Shown one piece after another: positions 17,670 through 21,193 of a stretch of 21,193 nt of DNA. A model generated the notes under the pieces. It worked only from the letters and a program-made list of their open reading frames with translations, was not told where the DNA came from and ran no database searches. Origin of the DNA: a virus; IMG/VR virus record IMGVR_UViG_3300030102_006837, positions 1 through 21,193 of that record; one strand, written 5' to 3'. The position numbers and the translations under genes were made by a program. Within the stretch, counting starts at the first letter, position 1. Every line of letters starts with the position of its first letter.

Positions 17670-17735
17670 TCGCCAAACGCAAACAACAAAGCAAAAGAAT
17701 CAAGTGAGACTTCCTTAAAGAGCCCGCCCCCCATC
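17644..17735 (-). other. Long nested inverted repeat (structured RNA)
   Basis: Arms 17720-17735 and 17644-17659 pair over 14 of 16 positions (GATGGGGGGC with GCCCCCCATC at the core). An inner CTCACT/AGTGAG stem (17703-17708 with 17665-17670) is nested inside. The outer 3' arm is followed by ATTTTAT on the minus strand. This could be a terminator, an RNA-processing site or a small structured RNA. Confidence 0.6.
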
Positions 17736-17927
17736 GGGGTAACTGTCTCGCTTTATCCTCCTGAATAAACCGGGACGTAACCAAGGAGAACTTACTCTAC
17801 TTTTTTGCCAATATATTTTAATCATAGTTGGCGCCCTTTTCTCCTTTTTAATATCAGTTACAATCCCAACGTCACAGAAGTGAGAGTTATGGTTAGGTTT
17901 AACTAAATCACCGAGTTTGATTTTCAT
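17715..17927 (-). CDS. VGDLV-family protein, 70 aa
   Basis: ATG 17927 lies six bases after the upstream stop; no clear ribosome site. MKIKLGDLVKPNHNSHFCD, VGIVTDIKKEKRAPT, the Trp strand MIKIYWQKS, then a basic tail (LRPGLFRRIKRDSYP, ending GGRAL). The tail is outside the family consensus, and its last codons form one arm of the inverted repeat at 17644-17735. Confidence 0.8.
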   Translation of the reverse strand: MKIKLGDLVKPNHNSHFCDVGIVTDIKKEKRAPTMIKIYWQKSRVSSPWLRPGLFRRIKRDSYPDGGRAL

Positions 17928-17933
17928 TAGTAA

Positions 17934-18161
17934 TTATTCACTTATTAAGGTAAGACCGTCCGCTGTAAAAAGATTATGAGGATAGAAGATAGTATCAGCA
18001 AAGGGTCTTTGCCAGGCAACTCTAATTATCTGGACACTGGTCTTGGGGCACGGAGTAACATGAGTTATAACTCCCGGCCCAAATCCCTGCAAGTCTGGGT
18101 CTTCAACATGCCTTACGAGACATCCCACCTTCAGACTATCTTGACTTTTTGGCTGGCACAA
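17934..18161 (-). CDS. VGDLV-family protein, TTG start, 75 aa
   Basis: TTG 18161 has GAGGGAG eight bases upstream; a start nearer the motif (CTG 18134) would lack one. After MCQPKSQDS comes LKVGCLVRHVEDPD, GPGVITHVTPCPK, Trp strand IIRVAWQRPF and LTLISE. Overlaps the upstream gene by 26 bases. Cys replaces the Asp of VGD. Confidence 0.78.
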   Translation of the reverse strand: MCQPKSQDSLKVGCLVRHVEDPDLQGFGPGVITHVTPCPKTSVQIIRVAWQRPFADTIFYPHNLFTADGLTLISE

Positions 18162-18438
18162 GTTTGAACTCCCTCATAGGACTACACGGCCCCTTGTCTT
18201 GTTGCCAAGCGACTTTGTACGCCGGACCATCAGACTTCACTTGATTACAATACATTACTATTCTTTTAACTACAACCCCTAAATCTCCAGGTTTCAACTT
18301 TCTCTCATAAAAGCCCGGAGCCACCTTTACCAAATCCCCTATTTCAAATTGATATTCAAAGTCGTCGCACTGAGGGCGTACGTCTGCTGAAGGTCCTAAG
18401 GTATTTGCCCACTCTATTTCCCAATCATTCATTGACAT
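18136..18438 (-). CDS. VGDLV-family protein with acidic arm, 100 aa
   Basis: ATG 18438 (MSMNDWEIEWANTLGPSADV) is preceded by GGGGAAGG and starts after the neighbour's stop; a longer frame to 18570 lies mostly inside that neighbour and is rejected. The arm is followed by YQFEIGDLVKVAPGFYERK, GDLGVVVKRIVMY, Trp strand AYKVAWQQDKG and EFKLVPAKKSR. Confidence 0.8.
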   Translation of the reverse strand: MSMNDWEIEWANTLGPSADVRPQCDDFEYQFEIGDLVKVAPGFYERKLKPGDLGVVVKRIVMYCNQVKSDGPAYKVAWQQDKGPCSPMREFKLVPAKKSR

Positions 18439-18457
18439 GTATAAAGCCTTCCCCTTC

Positions 18458-18898
18458 TTACGAACCACTCGCATAAGGAGCGATATCTTCTTTCCAATGC
18501 CACCCGCATGATTGAAGATCTTGCCAAAAAACTTTGTATCGTGAAGCAGTTTCTCGCTCGCCTTGTTCATTATACCAGCCTATGGGAGCATCCTCAAAGA
18601 CATCCACCACTATACCAAGAGCATTTTCTTTTAAGTTTACGCCAGGGTTAATAGACTTATCCCACTTAACCAAGTCTCCAATTTTAATTTCATTATTAGA
18701 ACTTGCTAAAACCAAAGGAACCATTCCCCCATAAGCCCACAAAGAAGCTAAACTTGTGAGAAAAATTAAATTATTTGCATGGTCCTCTGCCTCTGTATAT
18801 AAAGGAGGATAGAAATAATATAAAGGAACCGCAAGTAAAAATAATACAAATCCACTGATAACAAAAGTTTGCCCTATAAGATTCAGTAGATTCCTCAC
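18458..18898 (-). CDS. Membrane-anchored VGDLV protein, 146 aa, GTG start
   Basis: GTG 18898 behind AGGGG. Two hydrophobic segments (about 11-34, TFVISGFVLFLLAVPLYYFY; and 42-65, LIFLTSLASLWAYGGMVPLV) precede a full VGDLV domain: IKIGDLVKWDKS at about 71-82, ALGIVVDVFED, SRYKVFWQDLQ. The barrel would face one side of the inner membrane. It is the only membrane-fused member. Its ribosome site lies in a hairpin (18907-18926). Confidence 0.82.
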   Translation of the reverse strand: MRNLLNLIGQTFVISGFVLFLLAVPLYYFYPPLYTEAEDHANNLIFLTSLASLWAYGGMVPLVLASSNNEIKIGDLVKWDKSINPGVNLKENALGIVVDVFEDAPIGWYNEQGERETASRYKVFWQDLQSCGWHWKEDIAPYASGS

Positions 18899-18906
18899 AT
18901 ATTTAA

Positions 18907-18926
18907 CCCCTATTAATAACTAGGGG
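18907..18926 (-). promoter_or_regulatory. Hairpin over the ribosome site of the membrane VGDLV gene
   Basis: CCCCTA and TAGGGG form a 6-bp stem with an 8-base loop just before GTG 18898. The 3' arm includes the AGGGG Shine-Dalgarno, so the hairpin could hide it. A possible promoter (TTGATT, 17 bp, TAATAG) overlaps this stretch. Confidence 0.5.
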
Positions 18927-18942
18927 ATAAAAAATCAAAGAG

Positions 18943-19167
18943 TTAGTTTTTCACAGAACTTACAACTTTAACACTTTCAGGATGTTCCCAGGTTTGAAAT
19001 CCATAGCGCATCCAGAAGACTAGAACTTGTGGGTCATAAAATGAGCCACCATGTTCCACTTGTTTAATGAGACCGGGGGTGCCGACGCTAAGAGCCATCT
19101 CACCCTCAAAGCTGGCGTCGGTAGCAACAACCAAATCACCAATATTCATTTCTATTTCTTTTATCAT
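18943..19167 (-). CDS. VGDLV-family protein, 74 aa
   Basis: ATG 19167 gives MIKEIEMNIGDLVVATDASF; an internal ATG at 19149 would give the more typical MNIGDLVV start. Neither has a good ribosome site. GTPGLIKQVEHGG, the Trp strand VLVFWMRYGFQTW and ESVKVVSSVKN follow. Contains an acidic-small insert (EGEMALSVG). Function unknown. Confidence 0.8.
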   Translation of the reverse strand: MIKEIEMNIGDLVVATDASFEGEMALSVGTPGLIKQVEHGGSFYDPQVLVFWMRYGFQTWEHPESVKVVSSVKN

Positions 19168-19184
19168 CGTAAATGTAAAGTAGT

Positions 19185-19400
19185 TTAAGTCCGATACTTA
19201 CGCCTGATAATACTACATTCTCCGCCTTCTGTATAAAGGTCTGGTATGTTGGTGTGGACATTATGGCCTGTCCAAGACCTCTCATAGATGAAATAAATTG
19301 GTTCCGTGCCATGTCTCTCCTTCACTTGTTGGTAATCATCGCTAGATTCCCATTCTAGGTCATCCACCGTATATGAAGTTATTATAACATGCTTTTGCAC
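19185..19400 (-). CDS. Hypothetical protein, GTG start, 71 aa
   Basis: GTG 19400 shares a base with the upstream TAG (TAGTG), with GGTGG before it. MQKHVIITSYTVDDLEWESS is followed by a charged YQQVKERHGTEPIYFIYERS and a C-terminal CSIIRRKYRT. Strand-rich. No family recognised; probably translated by coupling to 19400-20404. Confidence 0.73.
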   Translation of the reverse strand: MQKHVIITSYTVDDLEWESSDDYQQVKERHGTEPIYFIYERSWTGHNVHTNIPDLYTEGGECSIIRRKYRT

Positions 19401-20404
19401 TAAGAGCCACCAAAACCTGCAGGGGCGCTCTTACTCCTCTTCATAGAGGGTTTCTTTACGTAAGGAGTGGTATTCTTTGCACCACCCATTCCTATTAGTC
19501 TTTTCTTCATTTTGTTGTGGCGAGCACGGACTTTCCGCTGATACTTCTCTACTTCGCTCAAGACAACCATGTCCTCTTCCTCGACTATACTTATGTTTAA
19601 AATCTTCAGTGGGGTTGCTATTATTTCGTTCCACAGTGAAGTCTTTAATTCACCATCGCATGAATCTATGCTTAAGCAAATGTTTGTATCGGGACCAGGG
19701 TAGTCCAGACGGTGCAAGTTAACAGCACGACGCCCATTGTTGAGAGCCAGCGACTTTACATCACTACGGAAAGCTGCACGAACATTCGCCTCCAGTGTTA
19801 GAATTAAATTTGATTCATCTCTAAAAAATGGGGAAGACATCATTGTAAACGTAGAAACATCAAAGTCTTCTTGATTCTCGATAGAGGATAGAATCTTCTT
19901 TAATCCAAGCTGTGATGTGTAATGTTTAACCTGCCTCACGTTATAATCAGAGCCATAGAACTGCGTGGTGAACACATCATCCACCATTACATATGGTTCA
20001 ATATCTCCTCGCGAAAACAAAAAAGCAAACCTAAGAGCCTCTATGTTAGGAAAATAACTTTGGTATTGGGTACGCAAAGACCAGAAACGATGGTTAATAA
20101 AATCTTCAATAAAGTCTAGAACATTCTTTTCAGTTAGAGAAAACCTCTCAGCCTCTACAGTTAAGAGGTATCCAAAAAAATGATTTATTAGTTTTAGCCA
20201 CTTATCTGATTGCACTGGCTTGGTGGGGTCAACTGTTATCACTCCACCTCTAACTGACATTCCCTCAGCCTGCAGCGCGAGCATTTGATTTACAGCAGAC
20301 TCCCACGTTGCAAGAGTATGAAATTGGTTAGCAGGCCTAACGTAACCGCGTACTTTTACCCTAACTTCTTCGTTAAGGAAGGCCTTCCATTTTTTATTAT
20401 CCAT
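19400..20404 (-). CDS. Hypothetical protein with basic tail, 334 aa
   Basis: ATG 20404 (MDNKKWKAFLNEEVRVKVRG) has no strong ribosome site and follows the upstream stop by seven bases. A helical middle (KWLKLINHFFGYLLTVEAER, NVLDFIEDFINHRFW) is followed by strand-rich segments (SNLILTLEANVRAAF, RRAVNLHRLDYPG, NICLSIDSCDG). The tail is basic, low-complexity (KYQRKVRARHNKMKKRLIG, ending in APAGFGGS). I recognise no domain; the tail suggests nucleic-acid or packaging contact, which is speculative. Confidence 0.78.
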   Translation of the reverse strand: MDNKKWKAFLNEEVRVKVRGYVRPANQFHTLATWESAVNQMLALQAEGMSVRGGVITVDPTKPVQSDKWLKLINHFFGYLLTVEAERFSLTEKNVLDFIEDFINHRFWSLRTQYQSYFPNIEALRFAFLFSRGDIEPYVMVDDVFTTQFYGSDYNVRQVKHYTSQLGLKKILSSIENQEDFDVSTFTMMSSPFFRDESNLILTLEANVRAAFRSDVKSLALNNGRRAVNLHRLDYPGPDTNICLSIDSCDGELKTSLWNEIIATPLKILNISIVEEEDMVVLSEVEKYQRKVRARHNKMKKRLIGMGGAKNTTPYVKKPSMKRSKSAPAGFGGS

Positions 20405-20411
20405 GTTTTAA

Positions 20412-20759
20412 TTAGTCATAAACCTGCTGTTCACCATCTTCAAACGTAATGATGGTCTTGTTTTCCTTGTGAGGTAGAACATGAACCTTTAGAAAATCAT
20501 TTAGAGAATCGAAGATAGCAATTCCGCCTCGTGGTGGAGGATAAAGCCAGTGTATAATAGCCTGCCCAGTAGCAAAGATGGCCCCCTCGATTACGACACC
20601 TGTGCCTGAAACACCTGTCTCATCTGCTTGTCGGCAGACCGTAAATGTCTTAATACCTCTAGGAGCTAAAGGGGGCGGAGGCTTTGGCTTGAGGTCTTCT
20701 TCTTGAGCCTCCTCTTCCGCCTCTGTTGCTAGCTCTTCATCTTCAGAAATAAAAATCAT
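20412..20759 (-). CDS. Small beta protein with TGVSGTGVV motif, 115 aa
   Basis: ATG 20759 behind GGAGAATAAT; a longer frame to 20786 overlaps the neighbour and is rejected. An acidic, then Pro-rich arm (EAEEEAQEEDLKPKPPPP) precedes DETGVSGTGVVIEGAIFATG, AIIHWLYPPPRGGIAIFDS and LKVHVLPHKENKT. The latter half resembles a small family I recall in phages and actinobacteria ('TG.SGtG.V.eG..F.dG..vl.Wl...s......s....vH...g.t'); function unknown. Confidence 0.8.
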   Translation of the reverse strand: MIFISEDEELATEAEEEAQEEDLKPKPPPPLAPRGIKTFTVCRQADETGVSGTGVVIEGAIFATGQAIIHWLYPPPRGGIAIFDSLNDFLKVHVLPHKENKTIITFEDGEQQVYD

Positions 20760-20760
20760 A

Positions 20761-20955
20761 TTATTCTCCACGCGAAACCAAAACAAGCCCCGGCATTGAT
20801 AGAACTTCTCTCAGTTCGTGTTCCAGTTGTCTTATATCTATATCTGTATTCTTTATAACGACTCTGAAGGAACACCCCGAGAGCCTAATCTTTCCAACTT
20901 TGATTGCTGGCTGTATTTCTTTTATTCTTTTTTTTAGTTGCTTCTTGTAATTCAT
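20761..20955 (-). CDS. Hypothetical basic protein, 64 aa
   Basis: ATG 20955 (MNYKKQLKKRIKEIQPAIKV) behind GAGGGACCCG; a longer frame to 20988 extends deeper into the upstream gene, which it already overlaps by 71 bases. Basic N-terminus, strands GKIRLSGCSFRVVIKN, helix IRQLEHELREVLSM and LVLVSRGE. No family recognised. Confidence 0.7.
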   Translation of the reverse strand: MNYKKQLKKRIKEIQPAIKVGKIRLSGCSFRVVIKNTDIDIRQLEHELREVLSMPGLVLVSRGE

Positions 20956-21193
20956 CGGGTCCCTCTGAGATGACTTCCATAATACCACACTTTATTAGTT
21001 CGTCAAGATCTACTTCTACAACCCGCTGCACTTCTTCATTAAATAGTATCAAATCATAATACCATTGCGGGCCAAAGGACCAGTCTCCTCCTTTTATTTC
21101 TAATAACTGTCGTCTTATTATCAAAGCGAAAGAGAATTTATCGCTGGGTATGATTCGGGGAACGCAAGAAAAGAGTGTGCCTATTCTATATTT
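20885..21193 (-). CDS. VGDLV-like protein, 5' end cut by window edge
   Basis: The frame is open from the right edge to TAG at 20885, with 102 residues visible. The visible start KYRIGTLFSCVPRIIPSDKF aligns with the family's '[KR]xxxVGDLV' region, so the true start is probably just outside. FALIIRRQLLEI, the Trp/Tyr strand PQWYYDLILFNEEVQRVVEV and LDELI follow. A later internal TTG (21124) is not needed. The C-terminal tail is Lys-rich (EATKKKNKRN). Confidence 0.68.
   Translation of the reverse strand, partial: KYRIGTLFSCVPRIIPSDKFSFALIIRRQLLEIKGGDWSFGPQWYYDLILFNEEVQRVVEVDLDELIKCGIMEVISEGPDELQEATKKKNKRNTASNQSWKD

Noticed and set aside
17692-17720. Possible TTG-start peptide after AAGGAAGT near 17714
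   Set aside because: The translated sequence is short and low in information, and the region is better explained by the inverted repeat.
18439-18570. N-terminal extension of the gene at 18136-18438
   Set aside because: It overlaps the neighbour 18458-18898 by over 100 bases, lacks a ribosome site, and a good site exists at ATG 18438.

Overview
The window looks like an early/accessory region of a tailed double-stranded DNA phage, or a very phage-like element. About 67 small, tightly packed genes all lie on the minus strand, so transcription runs from position 21193 towards 1. There are three tRNA genes, many short overlapping genes and several small families that I recall from phage genomes. 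No capsid, tail, terminase, polymerase or integrase gene is visible, so the phage assignment is an inference. The host is uncertain. The one hint is a lipoprotein (15216-15503) with Asp-rich DDDDSA repeats and a Cys/Asp-rich tail, a style I associate with Myxococcota/Deltaproteobacteria.

Layout, left to right (all genes minus strand). 1-7400: about 26 small genes, most alone or in groups of two to four behind their own sigma70-type promoter. 7434-9788: a VWA/metallopeptidase-like protein and a MoxR-type AAA+ ATPase, the most recognisable machine here. 9860-11545: a zinc-knuckle protein, a 242-residue protein and a short SH3-like protein in one overlapping operon. 11604-14476: a nearly uninterrupted run of about a dozen paralogous 52-75 residue 'VGDLV' proteins plus a zinc-ribbon protein. 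14491-15904: a one-helix membrane peptide, a LysW-type amino-group carrier protein, a probable terminator, a 66-residue protein, the lipoprotein, tRNA-Lys and a two-helix membrane protein. 15982-16140: tRNA-Met/Ile and tRNA-Gln. 16131-21193: more VGDLV proteins, two of them fused to other segments, and several unidentified genes, with few recognisable promoters.

Two features dominate. First, a near-identical promoter module occurs about 28 times: AAAATAATTCTTGACA, then 17 (rarely 18) bases, then TANNAT, often followed by a CAGAAAGTG leader and a Shine-Dalgarno. The module sits on the 3' end of the preceding gene; it supplies that gene's stop codon or is translated into its last residues. Second, about 26 proteins share an N-terminal [VI]GDLV motif, a middle hydrophobic strand with Trp (xVxW) and an LEV[IV] end. 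I take these as one hugely expanded SH3-like family of unknown function. Within the array, neighbours overlap by 14 bases, so one stretch of DNA encodes both the tail of one protein and the VGD start of the next.

The likely logic is that host RNA polymerase reads the many strong promoters soon after infection to make a large set of small, perhaps host-directed proteins. The MoxR/VWA pair would act as a remodelling machine. The LysW-like carrier would feed an amino-acid modification pathway whose ligase is not in the window. These roles are inferences. No stretch over 300 bases lacks a gene; the longest gaps (14810-14950 and 17593-17714) hold RNA structures described below.
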